Below, piece by piece: positions 17,526 to 26,010 of a stretch of 64,000 nt of DNA (the first letter of the stretch is position 1; every line of letters starts with the position of its first letter). The notes below the pieces were generated by a model. It was not told the DNA's origin, did no database searches, and saw only the letters and a list, made by a program, of their open reading frames with translations. Where the stretch lies: NCBI RefSeq assembly GCF_013358405.1, contig NZ_CP054836.1:2728001-2792000 (forward strand), read 5' to 3'. The position numbers were made by a program, and so were the translations under genes. The DNA comes from Oricola thermophila. GTDB taxonomy: Bacteria > Pseudomonadota > Alphaproteobacteria > Rhizobiales > Rhizobiaceae.

Positions 17526-18902
17526 TCACACCGCCTTGCAGACTTCCTCGACGGCTTCCTTCGTGGCGCGCACGATGGTGTCGGCCTCGTCCTCCGTCAG
17601 GCAGAGCGGCGGGGCGAAGCCGATGATGTCGCCTTCCGGCATGGCGCGGGCGATCACGCCGCGCTTCAGCATCGCGCCGACCGCCTTGGCGGCAACCGTC
17701 TTGCCCGGATCGAAGAAGCTGCGCGACGCCCTGTCCTCGACCAGTTCGACGGCGCACAGCATCCCCTCGCCGCGCACCTCGCCAACATTCGGGTGGCCGG
17801 ACAGCGCTTCCGCCATCCTGTCGTTCAGGTACCTGCCGACTTTGCCGGCGTTTTCGACAAGGCCGAGATCGTCGATCACCTTGAGATTGGCGACGGCGGC
17901 GGCGGCGCCGATCGGGTGGGCGGAGTAGGTCCAGCCATGGCCTATGGCGCCGAACTCGTCGCCGCCGCGCTCCAGCACCTTCCAGACCCTGTCGGAGATG
18001 ATGGAGCCGGACAGCGGCGCATAGGCCGAGGTCAGGCCCTTGGCGATGGTGATGATGTCGGGCTCCATGCCGTAATGGACCGAGCCGAACATGGTGCCGA
18101 GGCGGCCGAAGCCGGTGACGACCTCGTCGGCGATCAGCAGGATGTCGTGCTTCCTCAGCACGGCCTGGATCTTCTCCCAGTAACCGGCCGGCGGCGGCAC
18201 GATGCCGCCGGTGCCGAGCACCGGCTCGCCGATGAAGGCGGCGATGGTGTCCGCGCCCTCGCGCTCGATCAGCGCCTCCAGCTCCGCGGCGCAGTGATCG
18301 GAGAACTCCTCCTCGCCCATGGCCGGGTCGGGACGGCGGAAATAGTAGGGCGCATCGGTGTGCAGGATGCGGTCGAGCGGCAGGTCGAACAGCTTGTGGA
18401 ACAGGCCCAGCCCGGTCAGGGAGCCGGTCATCAGGCCGGAGCCGTGATAGCCGCGGCGGCGCGAGATGATCTTCTTCTTCTCCGGACGGCCGAGCACGTT
18501 GTTGTAGTACCAGACCAGCTTGATGTTGGTCTCGTTGGCATCGGAGCCGCCGAGGCCGAAATAGACCCGGCACATGTTCTCCGGCGCGCGCTCGACGACC
18601 ATCCGCGCCAGCGTGACCGAGGCCTCCGTGCCGTGGCCGACATAGGCGTGGTAGTAGGACAGCTCCCTCGCCTGCCTCGCGATCGCCTCGGCCACCTCCT
18701 GGCGGCCATAGCCGATATTGACGCAGTAGAGGCCGGCGAAGCCGTCGAGCAGGCGGTTGCCCTCGCGGTCCTCGATGTAGACGCCCTTGCCGCCGGTCAC
18801 GATCCGGTTGGGCATGTCGCCGCGGGCGAACTGCGCGAGATGGGTCGAGGGATGGATGAAGTGGTCGCGGTCCCACTGCTCCAGCGGATCGTTTCTCAAC
18901 AT
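17526..18902 (-). CDS. doeD: Class III aminotransferase of ectoine catabolism (L-2,4-diaminobutyrate transaminase, DoeD/Atf)
   Basis: A 458-residue class III PLP aminotransferase. The PLP lysine is in DIITIAKGLTSAYAPLSG, the cofactor-binding Asp in ILLIADEVVTGFGRLG and the phosphate cup in YFGLGGSDANETNIK. By sequence alone it could be a GABA/beta-alanine-type enzyme. Its position, immediately downstream of a semialdehyde dehydrogenase and an AsnC regulator and opposite ectoine hydrolase, matches Atf/DoeD, which converts L-2,4-diaminobutyrate to aspartate semialdehyde. It is the last gene of the leftward asnC-ssd-atf operon, 27 bp after doeC. Confidence 0.85.
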   Translation of the reverse strand: MLRNDPLEQWDRDHFIHPSTHLAQFARGDMPNRIVTGGKGVYIEDREGNRLLDGFAGLYCVNIGYGRQEVAEAIARQARELSYYHAYVGHGTEASVTLARMVVERAPENMCRVYFGLGGSDANETNIKLVWYYNNVLGRPEKKKIISRRRGYHGSGLMTGSLTGLGLFHKLFDLPLDRILHTDAPYYFRRPDPAMGEEEFSDHCAAELEALIEREGADTIAAFIGEPVLGTGGIVPPPAGYWEKIQAVLRKHDILLIADEVVTGFGRLGTMFGSVHYGMEPDIITIAKGLTSAYAPLSGSIISDRVWKVLERGGDEFGAIGHGWTYSAHPIGAAAAVANLKVIDDLGLVENAGKVGRYLNDRMAEALSGHPNVGEVRGEGMLCAVELVEDRASRSFFDPGKTVAAKAVGAMLKRGVIARAMPEGDIIGFAPPLCLTEDEADTIVRATKEAVEEVCKAV

Positions 18903-18929
18903 GGGTAGGCTCCTTTCACTGTCGGGAAT

Positions 18930-20411
18930 TCATGCCCAGTCACGGCAGACATATTTGACGTCGGTAAAGGCTTCCAGGCCGAGGCGCGACCCCTCGCGCT
19001 CCAGCCCGGACTGCTTCATTCCGCCGAAGGGAACCGGCGCGCCGGTGACCTTGGTGCGGTTGACGGCCACCATGCCGAACTGGAGCGCGCGCGAGACGCG
19101 ATAGATCCGGCGCGGGTCCAGCGTGTGCAGGTAGGCGACGAGGCCGTATTCGGTGTCGTTGGCGCGGGCCAGCGCTTCCTCCTCGGTGTCGAAGGGGGCG
19201 ATCGCCGCGACCGGACCGAAGGTCTCCTCGCGCATGACCAGCGCGTCGCGCGGCACGTCGGCCAGCACCGTCGGCTGGAAGAACAGCGGACCGGCGTCGT
19301 GGCGCGCGCCTCCGGCGAGCAGCGTCGCCCCCTTCGCCAGAGCGTCGGCGACATGCAGCTCCTGCTTGGCGACGGCGTTCTCGTTCATCAGTGGACCGAT
19401 GTCGGGATCGTCCATGCCGTTGCCGACGGACAGCGCCGAGGTCCGCTCGGCAAAGGCCTTGCAGAAGGCGTCATAGGCCGGGCGTTCCACGAGGAAGCGG
19501 TTGGCGCCGAGGCAGTCCTGGCCCGACGTGGCGAATTTCGCCTTCACCGCCTCGTCGACCGCCTGGTCGAGATCGGCATCGGCAAAGACGATGAAGGGCG
19601 CGTGCCCGCCCAGTTCGAGGACAAGCCGCTTCACCGTGTCGGCGCCCTGGCGGTAGAGCATCCTGCCGACCTCGGTGGAGCCGGTGAAGGAAAGCGCGCG
19701 CACGCGGGCATCCTTCATCCATGCGCCGACGATCTCCGGCGCATCGCCGGTGACGACGTTGAACACGCCGGCGGGAAGGCCGGCCCGTTCCCCAAGCTCG
19801 GCAAGCGCCAGCGCGGAAAACGGTGTCTCGACCGACGGGTGGACGACAGCCGTGCATCCGGCCGCCAGCGCGGCGGCGGCCTTGCGGGTGATCATGGCCG
19901 AGGGGAAGTTCCACGGCGTGACGAGAGCCGCGACGCCGACCGGCTCGCGCCAGACCTCGACCTCGGCATCGCGCAGATGCGAGGTCACGCTCTCGATGTT
20001 CGGGCGCTTCGCTTCCTCGGCATAGAACTCGACGAAGGAGGCGGCGTAGTCGATCTCGCCGCGCGCTTCGGAAACCGGCTTGCCCTGCTCCGCCGTCATG
20101 ATGGCGGCAAGGTCCTCGCGGTTCTCGACGATCAGGGCGTACCAGCGGCGCAGGATCGCCGACCGCTCCTGCGGCAGCAGCGCGGCCCAGGCGGGAAAGG
20201 CATCCTGCGCGGCATCGACCGCGGCGGCGGCGCCGTCCGCCCCGATGCGGGCGACCTCGCCGATGCGGCGGCCCGTCGCCGGGTCGGTGACCGGCACGAA
20301 GGCCGCGTCCGCAGCGGCGATCCAGCGCCCGCCGACATAGGCGAGCGAACGCATCAGGCGGAGATCGGAAAGGCGAATCGGAGAATCGGGTCGTTCGGCA
20401 GGCATTGCCAT
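18930..20411 (-). CDS. doeC: NAD(P)-dependent semialdehyde dehydrogenase of ectoine catabolism (DoeC/Ssd)
   Basis: A 493-residue aldehyde dehydrogenase of the succinate-semialdehyde (GabD) type. Catalytic residues are visible: VTPWNFPSAMITRK (oxyanion Asn), VLELGGHAPFIVF (general-base Glu) and ATSGQDCLGANRFLV (nucleophile Cys). In the ectoine pathway this enzyme oxidises aspartate semialdehyde to aspartate; the GabD-like sequence is why it is often labelled Ssd. The ATG at 20411 follows GAGGGAG. It lies between doeX (regulator) and doeD. Confidence 0.87.
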   Translation of the reverse strand: MAMPAERPDSPIRLSDLRLMRSLAYVGGRWIAAADAAFVPVTDPATGRRIGEVARIGADGAAAAVDAAQDAFPAWAALLPQERSAILRRWYALIVENREDLAAIMTAEQGKPVSEARGEIDYAASFVEFYAEEAKRPNIESVTSHLRDAEVEVWREPVGVAALVTPWNFPSAMITRKAAAALAAGCTAVVHPSVETPFSALALAELGERAGLPAGVFNVVTGDAPEIVGAWMKDARVRALSFTGSTEVGRMLYRQGADTVKRLVLELGGHAPFIVFADADLDQAVDEAVKAKFATSGQDCLGANRFLVERPAYDAFCKAFAERTSALSVGNGMDDPDIGPLMNENAVAKQELHVADALAKGATLLAGGARHDAGPLFFQPTVLADVPRDALVMREETFGPVAAIAPFDTEEEALARANDTEYGLVAYLHTLDPRRIYRVSRALQFGMVAVNRTKVTGAPVPFGGMKQSGLEREGSRLGLEAFTDVKYVCRDWA

Positions 20412-20531
20412 GGCGCGTCTCCCTCTGCAGTACGATACCCGAGACCTAGCAGAGAGCCCGGCGAGAGAGCCTCCGAAGCCCGCGCGGACGGGAGAGGATT
20501 TTTCTTTTTATCGGCCGGAAAACAGCGGATC

Positions 20532-21014
20532 CTACTCCGGCGTCCCCAGCAGCCGGTCGAGCGGCAGCCCGCCGGCCTTCACGTCCTTGGTGACGATGTA
20601 GGTGAAGTAGCGGGCCACCGCCGCCTTGCGTTCGAGCATGTCGTCCATCAGGCGCTGGTAGGAATCGATATCCCGCGCCACGACCTGCATCAGGTAGTCG
20701 AAGCCGCCGCCAAGCGCCCAGCACGCGACGATCTCGTCATGGGCATCGACAGCCTTCTCGAAAGCCTGGAAGGTTTCGGCGCGGTGGTTGTCGAGCTCCA
20801 CCACGACAAACACAACCACATGGGACGCAATGGATTTCAGGGAAATCTCGGCCCTGTAGCCCTGGATAACGCCGGCCTGCTCCAGCCGCTTGAGGCGGTC
20901 CCAGCACGGTGTCGGCGAGAGGTTGATCCGGCGCGCGAGATCGGTCTTCGATATGCGCCCCTCGCGCGACAGGATCGAGAGAATCTTGATGTCCCTGTCG
21001 TCGAGCCTGAGCAT
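20532..21014 (-). CDS. doeX: Lrp/AsnC-family regulator of ectoine catabolism (DoeX)
   Basis: A 160-residue Lrp/AsnC protein: N-terminal helix-turn-helix (LDDRDIKILSILSREGRISKTDLARRINLSPTPCWDRLKRL) is followed by the C-terminal RAM ligand-binding domain with VVELDNHRAETFQAF and GGFDYLMQVVARD. The ATG at 21014 (MLRLDDRDI) fits the family start and has AGGGA upstream. In Halomonas and Ruegeria the AsnC regulator of this cluster responds to ectoine-derived 2,4-diaminobutyrate (or acetyl-diaminobutyrate). It is divergent from doeA with a 201-bp shared promoter region, where it probably binds. No MocR-type EnuR regulator is present in the window. Confidence 0.88.
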   Translation of the reverse strand: MLRLDDRDIKILSILSREGRISKTDLARRINLSPTPCWDRLKRLEQAGVIQGYRAEISLKSIASHVVVFVVVELDNHRAETFQAFEKAVDAHDEIVACWALGGGFDYLMQVVARDIDSYQRLMDDMLERKAAVARYFTYIVTKDVKAGGLPLDRLLGTPE

Positions 21015-21215
21015 GAAAAAATCCCTGTGCGCCTGCCGCCGGACTTCGTTCCGGCGTCGGAATTCATACGCGGTGATGACGCCGGGCGACAAGCGCGGAC
21101 GCGAAATTCATCAACAATGGCGGCAGGTTGCAGCGCGGAAATTTTTCTTGACGCCGCAAGCGCGCTGTCGCCTCTTTGCCTCCTCTAGGGTTTCCGTCGT
21201 CCGAGGAGTTGGGGC

Positions 21216-22397
21216 ATGGCCGAGCCGAGACGCGATTTCACACCGGAGGAATACGGCCAGCGCATTCGCCGCACGCGCAGCGCCATGGCCGAGAAGGGCC
21301 TCGACGTGATCGTCGTTTCCGACCCGTCCAACATGGCCTGGCTGACCGGCTATGACGGCTGGTCCTTCTACACGCACCAGGCGGTTCTGCTCGCGCATGA
21401 GGGCGAGCCGGTCTGGTGGGGCCGCGGCATGGACGCGCTCGGCGCGCGCCGCACGGTCATGATGGCCGACGAAAACATCGTCGGCTACGAGGACATCTAT
21501 GTCCAGAACCCCGAAATGCACCCGATGGAGACGCTGGCGGAGCTGATCCGGGAACGCGGCTGGGGATCGGCGCGCATCGGCGTGGAACTCGACAACTACT
21601 ACTACTCGGCGGCGGCCCACAAGGCGCTGACCGGGAACCTTCCCGCGGCCTCCTTCGCGGACGCCACCGGACTGGTCAACTGGCAGCGGGCGGTGAAAAG
21701 CCCGACCGAGATCGAATATATGCGCCGCGCCGCGCGCATCGTCGAACAGATGCATCTGGCCGTCGTCGAAATGGCCGAGCCCGGCTTGGCGAAGAACGTG
21801 CTGGTCGCCGAAATCTACCGCAGGGCGATCCTCGGCGCCGATGGCCACTGGGGCGACTATCCGGCCATCGTGCCGATGGCGCCGTCCGGCATGGACGCGA
21901 CCGCGCCGCACCTGACCTGGGACGACTACCCGCTGCAGCAGAACGAGAGCACCTTCTTCGAGATCGCCGGGGTGCACCGACGCTATCACTGCCCGCAGTC
22001 CCGCACGCTGTTCATCGGCAAGCCACCGCAGAAATATCTCGACGCGGAGAAGGCGGTGCTGGAAGCAATCGAGGCGGGGCTGGAGCAGGCGAAACCGGGA
22101 AACCGCTGCGAGGACATCGCCAACGCCTTCAACGCGACGCTGAACCGGCTCGGCTTCGTCAAGGACAGCCGCTGCGGCTACTCGATCGGCCTGTCCTACC
22201 CGCCCGACTGGGGCGAACGCACCATGAGCTTCCGGCGCGGCGACACGACCGAACTGCGCTCCGGCATGACCTTCCACTTCATGCCCGCCCTGTGGCTGGA
22301 CGATGGCGGGCTGGAAATCACCGAGCCGATCCTGATTACCGAGACCGGCGTCGAATGTTTCTGCAGCACGCCGCGCAAACTGTTCGTGAAGGACTGA
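21216..22397 (+). CDS. doeA: Ectoine hydrolase DoeA/EutD
   Basis: A 393-residue protein of the M24 (creatinase/aminopeptidase P) fold. The N-terminal creatinase-like domain contains SDPSNMAWLTGYDGWSFYTH and the C-terminal pita-bread domain contains FFEIAGVHRRYHCPQSRT and MTFHFMPALWLDDGGLEITE. Length, the WLTGYDGWSFYTHQ segment and the directly following deacetylase gene identify it as ectoine hydrolase, which opens the pyrimidine ring of ectoine to N-acetyl-diaminobutyrate. It heads the rightward doeAB operon, divergent from doeX. A possible -35 TTGACG lies near 21146, but no good -10 is seen. Confidence 0.92.
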   Translation: MAEPRRDFTPEEYGQRIRRTRSAMAEKGLDVIVVSDPSNMAWLTGYDGWSFYTHQAVLLAHEGEPVWWGRGMDALGARRTVMMADENIVGYEDIYVQNPEMHPMETLAELIRERGWGSARIGVELDNYYYSAAAHKALTGNLPAASFADATGLVNWQRAVKSPTEIEYMRRAARIVEQMHLAVVEMAEPGLAKNVLVAEIYRRAILGADGHWGDYPAIVPMAPSGMDATAPHLTWDDYPLQQNESTFFEIAGVHRRYHCPQSRTLFIGKPPQKYLDAEKAVLEAIEAGLEQAKPGNRCEDIANAFNATLNRLGFVKDSRCGYSIGLSYPPDWGERTMSFRRGDTTELRSGMTFHFMPALWLDDGGLEITEPILITETGVECFCSTPRKLFVKD

Positions 22398-22401
22398 CAC
22401 C

Positions 22402-23394
22402 GTGACGACCAACCCGATTTCCCCGACCATCCCGCTAGACGAAGACGGCGTGCATCACGGTTTCCTGCGCCTGCCCTGGAGCCGCGACGACTCCGCCTGG
22501 GGCTCGGTGATGATCCCGATCACGGTGGTCAGGAACGGCGACGGGCCCACCGCGCTGCTGACAGGCGCCAATCACGGCGACGAATACGAGGGACCGGTCG
22601 CGCTGCAGGAACTCGCGGCAACGCTGAAGGCCGAAGAGACAAGCGGGCGCGTCATCATCGTGCCGTATTTCAACTACCCGGCGTTCCGGGCAGGCACGCG
22701 CACCTCGCCGATCGACAAGGGCAATCTCAACCGCAGCTTTCCCGGCAGGCCCGACGGCACGGTGACGCAGAAGATCGCGGACTATTTCAACACGGTGCTG
22801 GTACCGAGGGCCGATATCGTTCTCGACTTCCATTCCGGCGGCAAAACGCTCGACTTCCTGCCCTTCGCGGCGGCGCACATTCTCGACGACACCATGCAGC
22901 AGCAGGCCTGCGTCGCGGCGATGGAGGCGTTCAACGCACCCTATTCGATGATGATGCGGGAGATCGACAATGTGGGCATGTACGACACGGCAGTCGAGGA
23001 CCAGGGCAAAGTGTTCGTAACGACCGAGCTGGGCGGCGGCGGCACGGCAACGGCGAAGTCGATCGCGATCGCCCGCAAGGGCCTGCGCAACGTTCTGAAG
23101 CATGCGGGAATACTGGAGGGGGAACCGGAAACCGGGCCGACTATCCGGCTTGCCATGCCGGACGACGACTGCTTCGTCTTCGCGACGGAAGAAGGTCTTG
23201 TCGAGCCTTGCGCCGATCTCGGCGACACGGTGGCGAAGGGGGATTGCCTGGCGCGGATATGGCCGGTCGACAGGACCGGGGCGACGCCGGTGGAGTATCG
23301 CGCGAAGCGCGGCGGCCTGCTTGCCGCACGGCATTTCCCCGGCCTCGTAAAGGCCGGGGACTGCCTCGCCGTGATCGCCGAGGTCGTCGACTAG
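22402..23394 (+). CDS. doeB: N-alpha-acetyl-L-2,4-diaminobutyrate deacetylase DoeB/EutE
   Basis: A 330-residue zinc amidohydrolase of the succinylglutamate desuccinylase/aspartoacylase (AstE/AspA) fold. The metal ligands are in GANHGDEYEGPVALQE (His, Glu) and VLDFHSGGKTLDFLP (His). The C-terminal beta barrel (about 255-330) is typical for this group. It removes acetate from the DoeA product to give L-2,4-diaminobutyrate, the substrate of DoeD. It begins 4 bp after the doeA stop, so the two are co-translated. It converges with the rhlE-like gene, with 3 bp between stops. Confidence 0.92.
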   Translation: MTTNPISPTIPLDEDGVHHGFLRLPWSRDDSAWGSVMIPITVVRNGDGPTALLTGANHGDEYEGPVALQELAATLKAEETSGRVIIVPYFNYPAFRAGTRTSPIDKGNLNRSFPGRPDGTVTQKIADYFNTVLVPRADIVLDFHSGGKTLDFLPFAAAHILDDTMQQQACVAAMEAFNAPYSMMMREIDNVGMYDTAVEDQGKVFVTTELGGGGTATAKSIAIARKGLRNVLKHAGILEGEPETGPTIRLAMPDDDCFVFATEEGLVEPCADLGDTVAKGDCLARIWPVDRTGATPVEYRAKRGGLLAARHFPGLVKAGDCLAVIAEVVD

Positions 23395-23397
23395 CGG

Positions 23398-24714
23398 TCA
23401 GGCCGCGGCGCGGCGCTTGCGGTTGCGTCGGAATTTCGGCCGACCCGACGGACGCGCCGAGTCACCCTCGCCTTCAGACCGCTTTCCCTGATGGGTGCGC
23501 TGGCGATTCTGGTTGTCGGGGGAACGGCCCCCGCCCTGCGGCCGACCGCTGCCGCGACCGGACTTGCGGCCGCTAGCGCCGAAGCCCGGATGCTCGCCGC
23601 CGGCAACCGTGATCGGCACGCCGGTCAGCTTCTCGATGTCGCGCAGCATCCTCGCCTCGTCCTCGGCGCAGAAGGAGATCGCTCGTCCCTCGGCGCCGGC
23701 ACGCGCCGTGCGGCCGATGCGGTGGACATAGCTCTCGGGAACCTGCGGCAGGTCGAAGTTGTAGACATGGCTGACGCCGGGGATGTCGATGCCGCGTGCG
23801 GCAACGTCGGTGGCGACCAGGATACGCACGGTGCGTGACCGGAAATCGCGGATCGCGCGGTCGCGCTGGCCCTGGCTCTTGTTGCCATGGATCGACGCCG
23901 CCGAAAATCCGTTCGCAACCAGATGCTTCATGAGCTTCTCGGCACCGTGCTTGGTGCGGGCAAAGACCAGCGACAGGTCGTCATCACGCTCGGCCAGATG
24001 CTGCTTGAGCAGTTCGACCTTGCCGCGCTGGGATACGAAGTGAACCGACTGGTAGACCTTGTCGGCGGCCTTGCCGGCAGGCGACACCTCGACCCGGACC
24101 GGATCGTTGAGATAGGTCTTCGACAGGCTCTCGATCTCCTTCGGCATGGTCGCCGAGAAGAGCAGCGTCTGGCGTTCGGAAGGCAGGGCCTTCGCGATCG
24201 TGCGCAGCGAATGGATGAAGCCGAGATCGAGCATCTGGTCCGCCTCGTCCAGGACGAGGAAACGGGTCTGCGCCAGGATGATTGCCTTGCGCTCCATCAA
24301 ATCGATCAACCGGCCCGGCGTCGCGACTAGAATGTCCTTGCCGGCATGCAGGTCGCGGATCTGGGCGTTGATCGACTGGCCGCCAACGACCGTCGCGATC
24401 TGGAGCCGGGAGCGTTTGACGAAACCGCGGAGGCTGGTGGTGATCTGGTTGGCAAGTTCGCGAGTCGGCGCAAGGATCAGCGCGCGGCAGCTCTTGGGGA
24501 AGGGACGTCGGGAATCGGCAAGCAGCTTGTCGATCAGCGGCAGGCCGAAAGCGGCAGTCTTGCCGGTGCCCGTCTGGGCGAGGCCCATGATGTCATGTCC
24601 CTCCAGCACCGCGGGAATCGCGGCAGCCTGGATCGGGGTCGGTTTCTCGTATCCGTTGGCCTCGACGGAGTGGAGAACGCGTTCGGAAAGCCCGAGGGCC
24701 TTGAAATCTGTCAA
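23398..24714 (-). CDS. rhlE: DEAD-box RNA helicase (RhlE-like)
   Basis: A 438-residue DEAD-box helicase with motifs in order: Q motif (GYEKPTPIQAAAIP), I (AQTGTGKTAAFGLP), Ia (PTRELANQI), II as VLDEAD, III (FSATMP), IV-VI including HRIGRTARAG, and a basic Gly/Arg-rich tail (GRKSGRGSGRPQGGGR) for RNA binding. It probably remodels structured RNA in ribosome assembly or RNA decay. I place the start at TTG 24714 (L/MTDFKALGL) because GAAAGG lies eight bases upstream; an in-frame ATG at 24795 would add 27 residues without family similarity. Its leader contains strong palindromes. Confidence 0.88.
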   Translation of the reverse strand: MTDFKALGLSERVLHSVEANGYEKPTPIQAAAIPAVLEGHDIMGLAQTGTGKTAAFGLPLIDKLLADSRRPFPKSCRALILAPTRELANQITTSLRGFVKRSRLQIATVVGGQSINAQIRDLHAGKDILVATPGRLIDLMERKAIILAQTRFLVLDEADQMLDLGFIHSLRTIAKALPSERQTLLFSATMPKEIESLSKTYLNDPVRVEVSPAGKAADKVYQSVHFVSQRGKVELLKQHLAERDDDLSLVFARTKHGAEKLMKHLVANGFSAASIHGNKSQGQRDRAIRDFRSRTVRILVATDVAARGIDIPGVSHVYNFDLPQVPESYVHRIGRTARAGAEGRAISFCAEDEARMLRDIEKLTGVPITVAGGEHPGFGASGRKSGRGSGRPQGGGRSPDNQNRQRTHQGKRSEGEGDSARPSGRPKFRRNRKRRAAA

Positions 24715-24732
24715 TGTATGTACCTTTCGGAA

Positions 24733-24767
24733 CGCGGAGAATTCTCCGCGCCCATGCAAACTGGGCG
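24733..24767 (-). promoter_or_regulatory. Two adjacent palindromes in the rhlE-like leader
   Basis: A perfect 18-bp palindrome CGCGGAGAATTCTCCGCG (24733-24750) partly overlaps a second inverted repeat, CGCCCA-N7-TGGGCG (24749-24767). They lie about 20-55 bp upstream of the TTG start. They could be a repressor site or alternative hairpins in the mRNA leader; the sequence alone does not decide. Confidence 0.55.
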
Positions 24768-25072
24768 TCCTGGCCGGCTCCATGCCGGCAGGCACGCAAT
24801 GCGGTTGCGACCCGACCGCTCTCCGGGACGGAATTGTCCTGCGGATCGACGGATCGTCAGCACCCCGCGTGAATTGGGAACTTTGGGAAAACCGGATCGG
24901 GAATCGAAGCCGGGAAGGAAGCGCCGTGCACCGGGACGATGTCTTTTCGCCCTTGCGGGTGCGGGCTGCTCACGCGGCAGCCAAACCGCTCTCACCGGCC
25001 TCATATCGGCTTTGTGCAGTGCAATGTCAAGCGAAAGACGTTTGCGCTTGCCGGTTCGTGGCGAATCCAATA
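24768..25072. other. Intergenic region between rhlE-like gene and arsR
   Basis: No coding region is supported in these 305 bp. It presumably contains the rhlE promoter on the minus strand. I see no convincing -35/-10 pair and no repeat family. Confidence 0.4.
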
Positions 25073-25128
25073 TTCAACCATCCAGTTGACAAATAACACG
25101 GAAGGCGATATTCAACCAAATGGGTGAA
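25073..25128 (+). promoter_or_regulatory. Promoter with two operator boxes for the ArsR-SRPBCC operon; probably leaderless
   Basis: Two imperfect palindromes of the form TTCAAC-N6-GTTGAA occur at 25073-25090 (TTCAACCATCCAGTTGAC) and 25111-25128 (TTCAACCAAATGGGTGAA), each with one mismatch. A -35 TTGACA (25086-25091) overlaps box 1 and, after 17 bp, a -10 TATTCA (25109-25114) overlaps box 2. The predicted transcription start falls at the ATG (25120), and no Shine-Dalgarno is correctly placed, so the mRNA may be leaderless and autorepressed. Confidence 0.7.
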
Positions 25129-25467
25129 CAACTGCAAGACCATCGGCTGTCCGAGATCCTGAAGGCGGTCAGCGACTCGACCCGGCGTTCCCTCCTCACC
25201 ACGCTGGTTCAGGAGGGGCCGCTCCGGGTGACCGAACTGGCCGGGCGATACGACATGTCGCTGAATGCCGTCTCGAAGCACATCAAGGTGCTGGAAGCGG
25301 CGGGGCTCGTGACCCGCAGGACGATGGGCCGCGTCCACCTGATCGAGGCGAAACTCGATCCGGTGCGAGAGGTCGACGACTGGTTTCGCCGGCTGCGCTC
25401 GATCTGGGAATTGCGGTTGGATCGCCTTGGCGAACTGTTTGAAGAAGGAAACACGCAAGATGAGTGA
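25120..25467 (+). CDS. ArsR-family transcriptional repressor
   Basis: A 115-residue winged-helix protein of the ArsR family, with LSEILKAVSDSTRRSLLTTL as the first helices and YDMSLNAVSKHIKVLEAAGLV as the recognition helix-turn-helix. The metal-binding ELCVCDL motif of arsenic sensors is absent, so it belongs to the subgroup encoded with SRPBCC/AHSA1 proteins, which senses an unknown small molecule. It overlaps the next gene by 8 bp. Two palindromes around the promoter and start codon are its probable targets. Confidence 0.88.
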   Translation: MGEQLQDHRLSEILKAVSDSTRRSLLTTLVQEGPLRVTELAGRYDMSLNAVSKHIKVLEAAGLVTRRTMGRVHLIEAKLDPVREVDDWFRRLRSIWELRLDRLGELFEEGNTQDE

Positions 25468-25885
25468 ACTGTCCCTGACCGTGAAGAAGACGATCCCGGC
25501 GACGCCCGAAACCGTGTTCAACGCGTGGCTCGACCCGTCAATGCTGAAGCAATTCATGGTCACCTGCGAGGGCGACAACGTCCCAAAGGCCGAAAGCGAT
25601 AGCCGTGAAGGCGGTCACTTCCTGATCGTCATGGAAAGTGGCGGAAAGGAAATTCCCCACAGCGGAACATATCTTGTAGTGAAGCCGCATAGCAGGCTCG
25701 TCTTTACCTGGGAATCGCCCCACTCGGTCGACGGGAGCACCGTGACCGTCGACCTTGCCCCGTCCGGCGACGGCGCAACCGACCTCACACTCACACAGGT
25801 CAAGTTCGCCAGCGAGGGCGCGCGGGACGGCCATATCAAGGGTTGGACCGCAATTCTCGACGCGCTGGCCGGCACGTTCGGCTGA
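25460..25885 (+). CDS. SRPBCC (AHSA1/START-like) domain protein
   Basis: A 141-residue protein with the helix-grip fold of the AHSA1 group: LTVKKTIPATPETVFNAWLDPSMLKQF at the N-terminus, LVFTWESP in the middle and a C-terminal helix ending GHIKGWTAILDALAGTFG. The fold binds hydrophobic ligands in a deep pocket. It overlaps the ArsR gene, and such ArsR-AHSA1 pairs are widespread, the AHSA1 protein probably handling the signal molecule or its target. No enzymatic residues can be assigned. Confidence 0.87.
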   Translation: MSELSLTVKKTIPATPETVFNAWLDPSMLKQFMVTCEGDNVPKAESDSREGGHFLIVMESGGKEIPHSGTYLVVKPHSRLVFTWESPHSVDGSTVTVDLAPSGDGATDLTLTQVKFASEGARDGHIKGWTAILDALAGTFG

Positions 25886-25899
25886 GCTGACGAAACGGC

Positions 25900-25919
25900 C
25901 CGGGCGCGTCGGCGCCCGG
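25900..25919 (+). terminator. Hairpin after the ArsR-SRPBCC operon (weak terminator)
   Basis: An 8-bp GC stem (CCGGGCGC / GCGCCCGG, loop GTCG) 15 bp after the SRPBCC stop. There is no T tract, so it may be an mRNA 3'-end stabiliser or a Rho-assisted terminator. Confidence 0.4.
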
Positions 25920-26010
25920 CTTCACGGTTATGCGTGCCCCTTCATCCGGCCTTGACGAATCCGCGCCCACCAAGTCTGCTTGCACCAGGCAATCAGGGCA
26001 GGAAGAAACC

